A DNA stretch of 64,000 nucleotides from DATKMK01 sp035541895 (GTDB lineage Bacteria > Desulfobacterota > Binatia > HRBIN30 > JACQVA1). A model generated the notes under the pieces. It saw only the letters and a list, made by a program, of their open reading frames with translations, was not told where the DNA came from and ran no database searches. Positions 15,981 to 25,493 of this stretch are shown one piece after another. The position numbers were made by a program, and so were the translations under genes. The DNA is taken from assembly GCA_035541895.1 (NCBI GenBank), contig DATKMK010000119.1, positions 124,001-188,000 of the forward strand, in the 5' to 3' direction. The number at the start of each line of letters is the position of its first letter. The first letter of the stretch is position 1.

Positions 15981-18203
15981 ATGGCGGCCACCGATACCGA
16001 GCTGACGATCGAGGGGGGCGAGCGCTTGTCGACGCCGCTGCGCGTGCTGCTCCTCGTTGAAGTCGCGTGCGCCATTCTTTTCGTCGCGCAGCAAGCGCTG
16101 CCGCTGTGGAATGATCGCTGGGTACAGGACGACGCGTACATCAGCTTCCGCTACGCGAAACACTTCGTGCAAGGGCACGGGCTGGTCTACAACATCGGCC
16201 AGCACGTCGAAGGCTACACCAATTTTTTGTGGACGATCATCTCGGCGATTCCGATGGCCGCCGGCGCCGTCGATCCGCTGCCGTTCATGCAGGTGTTCAG
16301 TCTGGCGCTCTGGCTGCTCTCGTATGCCTTGTTGCTGCTGCTCGGCATCCGTCTGTTTCGAGAAGGCGTGTGGATCGGGCCGCTGGCGCTGATTCCGCTC
16401 ACGTATCACTGGTCGTTCAATATGTGGTTCTTCTCGGGGATGGAGACCCCGCTGGTGTCCTTCCTGACGATTGCGGTTGTGTATTGTTTCTCGCTCGATC
16501 CTGAACGACATCCGTGGGCGCTGTTCCTTGCTTCGTTGTCGGCCGTCGGGCTGACGATGACACGACCCGACGGCGTGGTGACGATGGCGGCGCTGGCGGT
16601 CGCGGGCGTGCTGCTCTACTGGCGTCCGCTCCTTCACGAGCGGCGCTGGCGCACCTATCTGGTGATGCCGGCGCTGCCGATTGTGTTGGTGTACATCCCG
16701 TTCAACCTCTGGCGGGTGCTCTACTACGGCTCGTTTTACCCCAACACCTACTACGCGAAGGTAGCGTATCTGACGTACTACTCGCGCGGATGGGAGTACC
16801 TGACTACCTACCTGTCGACGTACTCGTTGGGTCCGGTTCTGCTGCTGCCGGTGATCGGCGCGTGCGTCGCCCAGACGCCGACCGCGCGGCGATTTCTGTG
16901 CAGCGCTACGCTCGCCGCCGTGTTCGTGTTCTTCTACGTCGTCCGGCTCGGCGGCGACTTCATGGAGTGGCGGTTCGTCACCCCGGTCAGCGGGGTGCTG
17001 TATCCCGCCATCGTCGTCGGTGCGGCGGCGTGCGCGCACGCGCTGCGGCGCCTGATTCCAGCGAGTGTGCCCATGGTCGGCTGGGTCGTGGGTACCTGTG
17101 CGGTGGCGAGCCTGACGATCATGACCGCTCAAGCGACGTCACAGGCGAAGAACAACGCCGGCCCCGGCGGCGAGACCATCGCGTTGCTTCGTCGTTACTG
17201 CGATCCGCATCAATTGAATTGGAAGGCCACGGCGCTGCTGTTCGAGGACATTCTGCCGAAGAACATCAAGATTGCGACGACCTCGGCGGGTATCATTCCC
17301 TTCTATTTCGACCGACCGTGTCTCGACCTGCACGGGCTCACCGATCCCGACATTGCGCATATGCCGGTCGATCCCAACAACCGCGGCCGCACCGGACACG
17401 AGCACTGGCTGCAAGATTTCAACGTCATGCGCGCCCGCGGGGTGGATGTGTATCTCTACTGGGTTGATCCGCGCGGCCTGCCGCTGTCGCTGCTGACTCC
17501 GGCGCAGCCGGACTTGGAAATGGTGAGTGCGCGTTTGTCGGAGACCCAGTTCGTGCAGTTTCTCATTCTCAATCACAAGGCGCTCGACATGGATCAGTTG
17601 CGCAAGGACAAGCGACTGGTGTTTTACGGCGACAAGTCGGTATCGCCGCGGCCGGAGTTTTATGCCGTGCGCGACCAGTTCGCGAACTACGCCGTCGTTG
17701 ACCGGCTCGATCTCGAAGAGGACGCCTCGCAGAGCGAGCACGGATTCGAGGAGCACTTCGAGCGCACCGGGCGGCCGAGCCACAACTATCACGAGAAGAT
17801 GTTGTTCTATCGTCCGCCGATCCGCGACGTGTTCCTCCACGACAACGGCCGCCGGATCAGTGATGAGGCCCGCTGGACCGTGCGCAACGTTTCGACACAC
17901 GCGGATTTGGTCATGATCGTGCGCTACGATCACACCGGCGGCGCCGATTACAGCGTCACGGTCAACGGTCGCGAGGTTGCAGGGCGGTTGCATTTCGCGG
18001 GCGGCGAAGAGGTGTGGGACGACGCGTGGATCACCATCCCGGCGGCATTGCTGACCGACGGCGCCAACGAGATCCGCATCAGCCGCGATCTCCAGAGCCC
18101 GACGGATTCGGAGCTGTACTACATGTGGTTCGCGCAACCGCCGTCTGCGGCATCCGCTCCGGCGAGTGGCGAGGGCACGGCGAAGGAGGCGCCGCATGCG
18201 TGA
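15981..18203 (+). CDS. GT-C fold membrane glycosyltransferase with C-terminal soluble domain
   Basis: A 740-aa protein. The first ~430 residues contain about ten hydrophobic spans. The first extracytoplasmic loop has the Asp pair at residues 50-51 in WVQDDAYISFRYAKHF, then VEGYTNFLWT, the hallmark of polyprenyl-phosphate-sugar-dependent GT-C enzymes resembling mycobacterial AftB and related transferases. The remaining ~300 residues are soluble and include LHGLTDPDIAHMPVDP. A terminal region (about residues 620-730) has alternating strands that resemble a beta-sandwich. Donor and acceptor are unknown; a role in envelope glycan is likely. The ATG at 15981 directly precedes the conserved region. 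Confidence 0.82.
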   Translation: MAATDTELTIEGGERLSTPLRVLLLVEVACAILFVAQQALPLWNDRWVQDDAYISFRYAKHFVQGHGLVYNIGQHVEGYTNFLWTIISAIPMAAGAVDPLPFMQVFSLALWLLSYALLLLLGIRLFREGVWIGPLALIPLTYHWSFNMWFFSGMETPLVSFLTIAVVYCFSLDPERHPWALFLASLSAVGLTMTRPDGVVTMAALAVAGVLLYWRPLLHERRWRTYLVMPALPIVLVYIPFNLWRVLYYGSFYPNTYYAKVAYLTYYSRGWEYLTTYLSTYSLGPVLLLPVIGACVAQTPTARRFLCSATLAAVFVFFYVVRLGGDFMEWRFVTPVSGVLYPAIVVGAAACAHALRRLIPASVPMVGWVVGTCAVASLTIMTAQATSQAKNNAGPGGETIALLRRYCDPHQLNWKATALLFEDILPKNIKIATTSAGIIPFYFDRPCLDLHGLTDPDIAHMPVDPNNRGRTGHEHWLQDFNVMRARGVDVYLYWVDPRGLPLSLLTPAQPDLEMVSARLSETQFVQFLILNHKALDMDQLRKDKRLVFYGDKSVSPRPEFYAVRDQFANYAVVDRLDLEEDASQSEHGFEEHFERTGRPSHNYHEKMLFYRPPIRDVFLHDNGRRISDEARWTVRNVSTHADLVMIVRYDHTGGADYSVTVNGREVAGRLHFAGGEEVWDDAWITIPAALLTDGANEIRISRDLQSPTDSELYYMWFAQPPSAASAPASGEGTAKEAPHA

Positions 18204-18257
18204 GTACGGCGGTCGCGAAATTGGCTGGTGGCGGTGTTGACCGCCGGCGCTGCGGAC

Positions 18258-18282
18258 ATCTGCGGTCGCCAACGCCGCAGAT
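18258..18282. terminator. Hairpin in convergent gap
   Basis: Inverted repeat ATCTGCGG / CCGCAGAT with a 9-nt loop, in the 138-bp gap between the convergent glycosyltransferase and Nudix genes. There is no U-tract, so termination is only suggested by position. Nothing else is seen in the gap. Confidence 0.3.
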
Positions 18283-18341
18283 CCGCCTCGCGCACATCGA
18301 GTGGGCACGCAGGCTAAGGGCTGCGCCTTCGCGGAGCAAGA

Positions 18342-18743
18342 TCAACTCGTCAGACTGATCTCGCGACGCTCCAAGCGGTGTATGAAGTCGCGATCGCCTT
18401 CGAGGAAGTCCAGCGCGTGCATCTCTTCCACGCCGACCCATCGCAGCGCGGCGAACGCGTCCGGCTGTAGCGTCCCGCGATAGCCCGTCACGCGCAGGAA
18501 GCGCAGCGCAAACCGCGGGCGTCCGGGATACTCGTACTGCGTGCGCCACAGCTCGCGGCCGATATCGGCGTCGATGCCGAGCTCTTCGCGCAGCTCGCGG
18601 CGCAGGCAGGCGGCGATCGTTTCACCGGCTTCGCACTTGCCGCCGGGGAATTCCCACTTCAATGGATGCGCGGCGGTTGGCAGTCGCTGGCACGCGAGGA
18701 TCGCGGACCCGCGCGCGAGAATCCCGGCGGCAACGAGAATCAT
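18342..18743 (-). CDS. MutT-like Nudix hydrolase
   Basis: A 133-aa Nudix pyrophosphohydrolase. The Nudix box GX5EX7REX2EEXG is complete, starting at GGKCEAGETIAACLRREL near residue 34. Length and the sequence before the box (LKWEFPGGK) match MutT-type enzymes that hydrolyse 8-oxo-dGTP or related nucleotides, so a sanitising role is likely. Substrate specificity cannot be proven from sequence. It follows the SirB1-like gene on the same strand with a 16-bp gap. Confidence 0.9.
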   Translation of the reverse strand: MILVAAGILARGSAILACQRLPTAAHPLKWEFPGGKCEAGETIAACLRRELREELGIDADIGRELWRTQYEYPGRPRFALRFLRVTGYRGTLQPDAFAALRWVGVEEMHALDFLEGDRDFIHRLERREISLTS

Positions 18744-18759
18744 CGCGACGATCGGCTGG

Positions 18760-19608
18760 CTAGTGAATCTGCGCGGCCTGGCGGCGCACCGTGATGAGAT
18801 CCTCGCGAATCGTGTCGGCGGTCTCGTCGTTGGGCGCCAGCTTGAGGAACCGTTCGAGATCGGCGAGCGCCGCGGCGTAGCACTCGAGGCGCTGGTAGAG
18901 CAGACCGCGATCGCGAAGTTCCTGCGGGTTGTCCGGCGTCAGCATCAGAATGCGATCGCAACACGACAGCGCCGCCTCGAACTCCTCAGCTTTGATGTGG
19001 ACTTGCTTCAAGTTGCCGAGCATGCGCGCGAGGATCTCGCGCGGCGTCGCCGCGCGCAGATAGCGGCGGTCGAACGGCGCTTCCGGCCCGAGCACACTTT
19101 GCAAGCGCTCGCGGCAATCCCGTTCGGTCAGCACCTGGCCGAAGAATGCGTCGATGATGATCTCTTCGTCGCCGACGTATTTCGCCAAAAAGTGTCCCGG
19201 AAAACCGACGCCGTGCACCGGCAAATCGAGTCGACGCGCTACCTCCATGTACACCAACGCCAGCGTGATCGGGATGCCGGTGTGGCGATCGAGCACCTCG
19301 TTGAGAAAACTGTTGCGGCGATCGTAGTAGCGCTTCTGGTTGCCGATGAAACCCTTCTCGACGAACAAGAACTGGTTGAGTCGCGAAATCCGCTCCGCGC
19401 CCGACGCGGCCGACCCCAAGAACTGACGCGCTTCCTCGGCGAGTGCATCCAATCGCTGCAGATACGCGTCGATGTCGAGATCGGGATAGGCCTCGGCGGC
19501 GATCAGCAGTGCGCCCTCGCCGAGATTAATGCGATCATCGGGAACTTGCGCCAACTCAGCGAAGCGCTCTCGGGGATTCTTACCCATCACGACACCGAGG
19601 TCCCGCAT
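18760..19608 (-). CDS. SirB1-family transglutaminase-like/TPR protein
   Basis: A 282-aa cytoplasmic protein of the SirB1/YchA family. The N-terminal transglutaminase-like domain includes LNQFLFVEKGFIGNQKRYYD, ITLALVYMEVARRLDLPVHG and VGFPGHFLAKY. In place of the catalytic Cys of true transglutaminases the segment reads DRHTGIPITLAL, as is usual in this family. A C-terminal TPR-like region has AALSCCDRILMLTPDNPQEL. The biochemical function is unknown. The start may be the first ATG or the ATG 7 codons in (19587); neither has a clear ribosome-binding site. Confidence 0.85.
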   Translation of the reverse strand: MRDLGVVMGKNPRERFAELAQVPDDRINLGEGALLIAAEAYPDLDIDAYLQRLDALAEEARQFLGSAASGAERISRLNQFLFVEKGFIGNQKRYYDRRNSFLNEVLDRHTGIPITLALVYMEVARRLDLPVHGVGFPGHFLAKYVGDEEIIIDAFFGQVLTERDCRERLQSVLGPEAPFDRRYLRAATPREILARMLGNLKQVHIKAEEFEAALSCCDRILMLTPDNPQELRDRGLLYQRLECYAAALADLERFLKLAPNDETADTIREDLITVRRQAAQIH

Positions 19609-19664
19609 AGCGCGTCAGCGCGACGGAATGCAAGATCCGCCCGGTGGCAAAATTCACTCGATAG

Positions 19665-19692
19665 TTGCCAAAACCACCGCGCGTGCAATAGA
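19665..19692 (+). promoter_or_regulatory. Sigma-70-like promoter of the quinone oxidoreductase gene
   Basis: TTGCCA (-35), a 16-bp spacer and AATAGA (-10). The -10 ends 9 nt before the ATG at 19702, so the mRNA would be leaderless or nearly so. The position, between divergent genes, supports it. Confidence 0.5.
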
Positions 19693-19701
19693 GACCGCAT
19701 C

Positions 19702-20682
19702 ATGCGAGCCATAGTCTGTGAGCAACCGGGCGACGAGAGCGTGCTCCACATCGGCGACGTCGCGACGCCGACTCTGGGTCCCGACGATGTACGGGTGCGC
19801 GTGCGCGCAACCGCCGTCAACCGTGCGGATCTGTTGCAGCGGCAAGGTCTGTATCCGCCGCCGCCCGGTGCCTCGCCGATCTTGGGGTTGGAGTGCGCGG
19901 GTGAGGTGATCGAGATCGGCGCGAACGTGCGCGGCTGGCAGCGCGGCGAGCGCGCCATGGCGTTGCTGCCCGGCGGCGGTTATGCGGAAGAAGTCGTGGT
20001 TCATGCAGGATCGGCGCTGCACGTGCCGGCGCCGTTGTCGGACGAGGAAGCCGGCGCGCTTCCGGAAGTGTTTCTGACCGCGTTCCTCAACATCTTCATG
20101 CTCGGCGATCCACCGGCCGGCGGCAGTGTGCTGGTGCACGGCGGCGGGAGCGGTGTCGGCACCGCGGCGATCACGCTCTGCAAAGAGGCCGGTCTGCGCA
20201 TCATCGTCACCGCGGGCAGCGAGGACAAATGTCAGCGGTGCCGCGCGCACGGTGCCGATGTCGCGATCAACTACCGCGACGGCGACTTCGTGCCGGCCGT
20301 CCGCGAGGCGACCGGCGGCACCGGCGTGAACGTCGTCCTCGATGCGATCGGCGCGCGCTACTTCGAATCCAATCTCGCTGCGCTCGCAATCGACGGTCGC
20401 TTGGTGATCGTCGGTCTCATGGGCGGCGCCAAGGTCGAGGCGAATCTCGCGACGTTGCTGATCAAGCGTGTCCACGTCATCGGCTCGACGCTGCGCACCC
20501 GGTCGGTCGAGCAAAAGGCCGCCATCGTCCGCGTCTTCGAGCAGCGCTTCGGCGCCGCGCTCGCCGCCGGCCGGATCCGTCCGGTCATCGATCGGGTGCT
20601 GCCGCTCGCGGATGCCGGCGCCGCGCACCGTCTCGTGCAATCGAGCGCGCACTTCGGGAAAGTGGTGCTCAAGGTCGCGTGA
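19702..20682 (+). CDS. Zinc-independent NADPH:quinone oxidoreductase (PIG3-like)
   Basis: A 326-aa medium-chain dehydrogenase/reductase without the structural-zinc Cys set. The GroES-like domain has VRVRATAVNRADLLQRQGLY and GLECAGEVIEIG. The Rossmann NADPH site is VLVHGGGSGVGTAAITL, with two extra Gly compared with many paralogs. Length and motifs match the PIG3/QOR group that reduces quinones with NADPH. An upstream open frame would fuse it to an antisense stretch; the ATG at 19702 is the natural start by homology and by promoter position. Confidence 0.9.
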   Translation: MRAIVCEQPGDESVLHIGDVATPTLGPDDVRVRVRATAVNRADLLQRQGLYPPPPGASPILGLECAGEVIEIGANVRGWQRGERAMALLPGGGYAEEVVVHAGSALHVPAPLSDEEAGALPEVFLTAFLNIFMLGDPPAGGSVLVHGGGSGVGTAAITLCKEAGLRIIVTAGSEDKCQRCRAHGADVAINYRDGDFVPAVREATGGTGVNVVLDAIGARYFESNLAALAIDGRLVIVGLMGGAKVEANLATLLIKRVHVIGSTLRTRSVEQKAAIVRVFEQRFGAALAAGRIRPVIDRVLPLADAGAAHRLVQSSAHFGKVVLKVA

Positions 20683-20683
20683 C

Positions 20684-21352
20684 ATGCGGATCGTCTCGTT
20701 CGGCGACATTCACATGTCGCTGCATACGATCGAGCGGCTGGGGCCCGAACTGTCGGTGGCGGATCTGGTGATCTTGTCCGGTGATCTCACTAACTATGGC
20801 GGTCGTGATGACGCGGTGACGGTGCTCGCGGCAACTCGCCGTCACGCCCGTGCCGTGTTGGCCGTGTGCGGCAACTTGGATATGCGCGAAGTTATCGATC
20901 TCCTCGACGACGAGGGCATCAGCCTGCACGGCGATGCCCGCCGCATCGGTGACCTCGGCATCTTCGGCTGCGGCGGATCGAACGTCACCCCGCTTCGCAC
21001 GCCAACGGAGTTGAGTGAAGCCGAAATCGCCGCCTTGCTCGAACGCGGGCACGCGCGCGTCGCCGACGCGCCACACCGCTTGATGGTGTGTCACACGCCG
21101 CCGATCGATTCGGCCACCGATCGCTTGCTGAACGGTGAGCACGTCGGCAGCCCGGCGGTCCGTCGCTTCATCGAGATGCATCAGCCGGAGGTGTGCATCA
21201 CCGGCCACATCCACGAGTCCGCCGGCGTGGATCGCATTGGAGCGACCGTCGTGCTGAATGCCGGTGCCTTCCGGGAGGGCGGCTACATCGTTGTCGACGA
21301 CGCCAACGGCGCGCTCCATGCTCGGTTGACGCGCCTCTCGGCGGCGACGTAG
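20684..21352 (+). CDS. Calcineurin-like metallophosphoesterase
   Basis: A 222-aa two-metal phosphoesterase with the full motif set: GDIH (residues 7-10), GDLTNYGG, the GNLD variant of GNHD, MVCHTPP and GHIHES near the end. Length and order resemble YfcE/Rv0805-like phosphodiesterases. The Asp in GNLD in place of His is shared by many bacterial members. The natural substrate is unknown. It begins 1 nt after the oxidoreductase stop codon, so the two are co-transcribed. Confidence 0.88.
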   Translation: MRIVSFGDIHMSLHTIERLGPELSVADLVILSGDLTNYGGRDDAVTVLAATRRHARAVLAVCGNLDMREVIDLLDDEGISLHGDARRIGDLGIFGCGGSNVTPLRTPTELSEAEIAALLERGHARVADAPHRLMVCHTPPIDSATDRLLNGEHVGSPAVRRFIEMHQPEVCITGHIHESAGVDRIGATVVLNAGAFREGGYIVVDDANGALHARLTRLSAAT

Positions 21353-21506
21353 CGCACAGATTTCATCGCGCTGTAATCAACCCGTAACGCCTGGGCCGCT
21401 AGAAGTTGCCCCGGCGCGATACGCGCGCCGGCCGTTAGTATCCCTTCGTGATTGTGCTAAACGTAGACGTGTGGGGTGGTGTGGCGGAGTGGTAAACGGA
21501 CAAGGC

Positions 21507-23069
21507 ATGCGTGTGGCGGCAATCGATGTCGGTAGCAACTCCATCCACATGGTCGTTGCGGAAGTCGAATCCGACGGGCGATTTCGCGTTCTCGATCGGG
21601 CCAAGGAAATGGTGCGGTTGGGGCGGCGTAGTTTGCACAACGGGCGCCTGTCGGCCGAGACCATGAACGCCGGGCTGCGCACGCTCGCCGCCTTCCGCAC
21701 CCTGGCGCAGCGCCAGGGCGTCGAGCGGTTCAAAGCGGTGGCCACCAGCGCGGTGCGCGAGGCCGCCAACGGCGGCGATTTCATCCAGCGAGTGCAGGAC
21801 GAAACCGGGCTGCGGGTGAAAGTCATCCCGGGGCGCGAGGAAGCCCGCCTCATTCATCTGGGGGTCAGCCACGCGATTGATCTCGGCGACGAGCCGACGC
21901 TGATTCTCGATGTCGGCGGCGGCAGCGTCGAACTCATTCTGTGTCAGGACGGCAAAGCCGCCGCCCTGCACAGTTTCAAGATCGGCGTCGCGCGCTTGAG
22001 CGAAGCGTTCGTCGACGGCGACGCCCCCGGTCAGCAAGGCATGGCGCGGATCGAACGCTACATCGCCAAACCGCTCGATCCGATCTTGGCGCAATGCGCC
22101 GATCGCGGCATGCGGCGTGTCATCGCGACGTCCGGAACCTTGCTAAATCTGATCGCAATCGCGGCCACGCTGCGGGGCGAGCCGCCCGATGGGCAGCTCA
22201 ACAATTGCGTCGCCACCGCCGACGAGATCGCCCAGATCCGCCGGCTGCTCAGCAAGGCCGACCGCGAGGAGCGACTGGAAATCGAGGGGCTCGACGCCAA
22301 GCGTGTCGACTTCATCGTCGTCGGTGCGTGCCTGGCGGACTACGTGCTGCGGCGGGTCGGTGCCAAGAAGCTTGTCGCGTGCACCTGGGCGCTGCGCGAA
22401 GGCGTGTTGCTCGACTTCATCGCGCGGCATCGCAAGGGTATCGAAGAGACCGAACGATTCGCCGACGTCCGGCGGCGCAGCGTGGTCCGCTTCGCCCGCC
22501 ACCTCGGTGCGGTGGAGGCGCACGCGCAACACGTCGGGCGCCTCGCCCTGCGGCTCTTCGATCAGTTGAAGGACGCGCTGCGTCTCGCGCCGCACACGCG
22601 CGAGTGGCTCGAATACGCCGCGCGCTTGCATGACGTCGGTCATCACATCGATCATGAGAATCATCACCGCCACGCCTACTATCTGATCACCAACGGCGAT
22701 CTGCTTGGGTTCCGGCGCGTCGAATTGGAAATCATCGGGCTGGTCGCGCGCTACCACCGCAAAGGCACGCCGAAGGTGGCCGACCCCGCGTACGCCGCGT
22801 TACCGCAATCCGATCGCCGAATCGTGCGCGCGCTGAGCGCGTTGCTGCGGGTGGCGGACGGACTCGACCGCAGCCACTATGGTGTGGTGCGCGACGTGTC
22901 GGTGATGCGCCGCGATGCGCGCCTCGTTCTGCAGCTTGCGACCGAAGGCGAGGATGCCGAATTGGAGATTTGGGAAGCGCGTCGCCGCGCGGATCTGCTG
23001 CAGAAGCTGCTGGCGGTCGACATCGACTTCCGGATTCTTGCCCGGAGTCTCGCGACGCATGCTGCGTAG
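21507..23069 (+). CDS. ppx: Exopolyphosphatase / pppGpp phosphohydrolase (Ppx/GppA)
   Basis: A 520-aa ASKHA-fold phosphatase releasing phosphate from polyphosphate or converting pppGpp to ppGpp. The phosphate-1 loop is AAIDVGSNSIHMVV at the N-terminus and the second loop is ILDVGGGSVELIL near residue 137. The C-terminal third has an HD-type domain with AARLHDVGHHIDHENHHRHA, as in long Ppx proteins. The ATG at 21507 follows AAGG. It is directly followed by a CYTH-CHAD gene and SixA, so a polyphosphate role is more likely than GppA, by inference from context. Confidence 0.9.
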   Translation: MRVAAIDVGSNSIHMVVAEVESDGRFRVLDRAKEMVRLGRRSLHNGRLSAETMNAGLRTLAAFRTLAQRQGVERFKAVATSAVREAANGGDFIQRVQDETGLRVKVIPGREEARLIHLGVSHAIDLGDEPTLILDVGGGSVELILCQDGKAAALHSFKIGVARLSEAFVDGDAPGQQGMARIERYIAKPLDPILAQCADRGMRRVIATSGTLLNLIAIAATLRGEPPDGQLNNCVATADEIAQIRRLLSKADREERLEIEGLDAKRVDFIVVGACLADYVLRRVGAKKLVACTWALREGVLLDFIARHRKGIEETERFADVRRRSVVRFARHLGAVEAHAQHVGRLALRLFDQLKDALRLAPHTREWLEYAARLHDVGHHIDHENHHRHAYYLITNGDLLGFRRVELEIIGLVARYHRKGTPKVADPAYAALPQSDRRIVRALSALLRVADGLDRSHYGVVRDVSVMRRDARLVLQLATEGEDAELEIWEARRRADLLQKLLAVDIDFRILARSLATHAA

Positions 23070-23095
23070 GCCGCCGTGCTGGCGGCGAAACTTCG

Positions 23096-24790
23096 ATGAC
23101 CCCCGAGTCTGCCAGTGCCGCCCCGCTCGAAGTCGAGGCCAAACTCTTGGTTCCGAACCCGACCGGCCTGCGCGCGATTGCGCGACTGGAACGCGTGGGC
23201 GCGTACCGGCTGCAGCCGCGTGGTCGGGCGCGGCTGCACACGCTCTATCTCGATACGCGTGAATTGACCCTGGCTCGCAACGGAGTGGCGCTGCGCGTGC
23301 GGCGCAGTGGACGCCAGTGGGAAGCCACCGCAAAGTGGGGTGGGCGCGTCGACGGCGCGGTGCACGAACGGCCCGAGATCAATGTCCCGCTCGCCGGCGT
23401 GCCGCCAACGCCGTTTTCCTTGCCTTCGGGACCGCTTCGGATTCATTTGGCGGCGTTGGTCGCGGGTCGGCCGCTGCTTCCAATTTTGATGAGTGAAATT
23501 CAGCGCCAACTCTTCGATGTGCTCGGCCCCGCCGATCGCGAGGACGGCGCCAACGAACCGATTGCCGAACTCGCGCTCGATCGAGTTTACCTCGGCCCGC
23601 CCGACGGGCCCCGCACCGCCGGGGTCAGCTACTGCGAAGCGGAGATCGAGCTGCGTCACGGCGCTGCGGGGGACATCGTCGAGCTGGCGGGCTGGCTGCA
23701 GCAACAATTCGGGCTGCAATCGTCACCGGATTCCAAGTTTGCGCGCGGCATGGCGGTGGTTGCGGGGGAACGCCTACTCGCCCCGCCCCAGCCGATGACC
23801 ATCGACTCACGCGACACGGTGGACGTCGCGGTGGGCAAAATCGTCGGCGAGCAGTTGCGCCGCTTGCGTGTGCAGGACCCGGGGACGCGCATCGGCGCCG
23901 ACCCGGAGACATTGCACGATTTCCGGGTCGCCATCCGCCGGCTGCGTGCGGCCGTCCGCCTGTTCGAAACCGGCATCCCGGTGCGCCTGCGGGAACGGTT
24001 CGCGACCGATTTGTCTTGGCTCGGTACGTCGTCAAACGCGGTCCGCGACATCGACGTTCAGCTCGTGAAGCTGGCGCAATATCGCGGCGTCATCGCCGAC
24101 GAGTTGCACGCCGGGCTGGCCAGTCTCATCGCGCATCTCGAAAGCGAGCGGACGCAGCGGCGGGCCGAGTTGCTGAGAGTGCTCGATTCATCGCGGTACC
24201 TGCGCCTGTTGGTTCGGCTCGAACGCTTCGCGGCAACCGCGCCAAATCGTTCGTCGCGCGTGGCGCGACCCGAGCGCTTCGCCGCGATCGCGCGGCGCGC
24301 GCTCAAACGTGCCTTCAACCGGGTCCTTCGCCGGGGACAGCGGATTGCCGCTGAACCGCGCCCGGAAGATCTGCACACCTTGCGTATCCGCGCCAAGCGC
24401 CTTCGTTACTTGTTGGAGTTTGTGCGCGATCTCACCGGCAAGCCTGGCCGGCGCGTAGTCAAACGATTGGTTCGACTGCAGGATGTTCTCGGTGCGCATC
24501 ACGACGCGGTGGTGGCGGCGGCGCATATTCGCGAGTACGGGGAACGCGGCGGGGCGCAAACCGGCGCCAAAGTGCTGCTCGCCCTCGGGGTGTTGATGGG
24601 GCACGAGCAACGGCTCGCGGAGGAAGCCCGCGCGGATTTTCACCGGGTGTGGTCGCGGTTCACGTCGAAGCGTGCGCAAAAGGACGGGCGCGATCTCCAA
24701 CGCCGGTTGGCATCGTATGCGACCGAGGACAACTCGCCGACAGACGACCCTCGGCGCCTGACGCCCCGACGGAACGAGGTGACTCAATGA
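23096..24790 (+). CDS. CYTH and CHAD domain protein (polyphosphate-linked)
   Basis: A 564-aa fusion. The N-terminal CYTH domain (about residues 10-215) has the ExExK signature as LEVEAKLLV and acidic/basic strand pairs such as YCEAEIELRHG, typical of triphosphate tunnel enzymes. The C-terminal CHAD domain (about residues 245-540) is alpha-helical with conserved basic motifs LHDFRVAIRRLRAAVRLFE and LRIRAKRLRYLLEFVRDL. CHAD domains bind polyphosphate in other bacteria (established knowledge). It lies 26 nt after ppx and overlaps sixA by ATGA, so a polyphosphate module is likely. Confidence 0.9.
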   Translation: MTPESASAAPLEVEAKLLVPNPTGLRAIARLERVGAYRLQPRGRARLHTLYLDTRELTLARNGVALRVRRSGRQWEATAKWGGRVDGAVHERPEINVPLAGVPPTPFSLPSGPLRIHLAALVAGRPLLPILMSEIQRQLFDVLGPADREDGANEPIAELALDRVYLGPPDGPRTAGVSYCEAEIELRHGAAGDIVELAGWLQQQFGLQSSPDSKFARGMAVVAGERLLAPPQPMTIDSRDTVDVAVGKIVGEQLRRLRVQDPGTRIGADPETLHDFRVAIRRLRAAVRLFETGIPVRLRERFATDLSWLGTSSNAVRDIDVQLVKLAQYRGVIADELHAGLASLIAHLESERTQRRAELLRVLDSSRYLRLLVRLERFAATAPNRSSRVARPERFAAIARRALKRAFNRVLRRGQRIAAEPRPEDLHTLRIRAKRLRYLLEFVRDLTGKPGRRVVKRLVRLQDVLGAHHDAVVAAAHIREYGERGGAQTGAKVLLALGVLMGHEQRLAEEARADFHRVWSRFTSKRAQKDGRDLQRRLASYATEDNSPTDDPRRLTPRRNEVTQ

Positions 24791-25296
24791 GCTGCACGTT
24801 GTACTTGCTGCGCCACGGGATCGCGGAAGTCGGTGGACCGAACGCCTCCGATGCCGATCGCAGCCTCACCGAAGACGGCACCCGCAAACTCGCCGGGGTG
24901 GCGGCGGGCCTGAAACGCCTCGGCGTGGCCCCCGACGTCGTCTTGTCCAGCCCGTTGCGTCGGGCCGAGCAGACCGCGGCCCTAGTGGCAGAAATCATCG
25001 CACGAGACGCGCGGGTCGAGATCTATCCGCCACTTGCACCCGGCCACAAGCCCACGGACGTGCTGCAGGGACTTGGGCGCCATCGGCGCGCACGGCAACT
25101 CATGTTGGTCGGACACCAACCCGATTTGGGCGAGCTGGCGTCGTTTCTGCTGACCGGCGGAGCCGATGTGACGCCGTTGCCGTTCAAGAAAGGTGGGGTT
25201 GCGGCCATCGACGTCACGGCGTTGCCGCTGCGCGACCCCGGCGTGCTGGAGTGGTTTCTGACTCCGCGCCAACTCCGCGCCATCGGGCGCCGATAA
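24787..25296 (+). CDS. sixA: SixA-type phosphohistidine phosphatase
   Basis: A 169-aa histidine-phosphatase-superfamily protein. The RHG motif (residues 9-11) supplies the nucleophilic His, with SSPLRRAEQTA and the second catalytic His in MLVGHQPDLGEL. The length matches SixA, which dephosphorylates His-containing phosphotransfer domains. Its coupling by ATGA to the CYTH-CHAD gene is a frequent pairing, and the real target may be connected with polyphosphate rather than a phosphorelay. Confidence 0.85.
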   Translation: MSCTLYLLRHGIAEVGGPNASDADRSLTEDGTRKLAGVAAGLKRLGVAPDVVLSSPLRRAEQTAALVAEIIARDARVEIYPPLAPGHKPTDVLQGLGRHRRARQLMLVGHQPDLGELASFLLTGGADVTPLPFKKGGVAAIDVTALPLRDPGVLEWFLTPRQLRAIGRR

Positions 25297-25493
25297 CATT
25301 ACGAGCTTCCCCTCCGCGCACGAGTAGGCGCCCGCCACGGCGTCCCGCCTCCACCCACCCCCGAGCCGTTGTGTTGGGCGCGATCTGACGCAGCGAATTC
25401 ATCTGCGCGTCATCTTGCCGCAACGCGAAGGGGGTATGGTCCGCTTGCGTGCCGAGAGGGTGAGCGAAACCCCTTTCCCTCATCCTCTCTCCT

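Noticed and set aside
18541..19701. Long N-terminal extension of the quinone oxidoreductase frame
   Set aside because: It is antisense to the Nudix and SirB1-like genes, both with clear family motifs. The oxidoreductase has its own promoter and a typical N-terminus at 19702.
21478..21506. tRNA-Ser-like 5' sequence (GTGGCGGAGTGGTAAACGG)
   Set aside because: Only the acceptor/D-arm-like start is seen. No anticodon arm, T-arm or CCA-proximal pairing follows, and the Ppx coding sequence begins at once.
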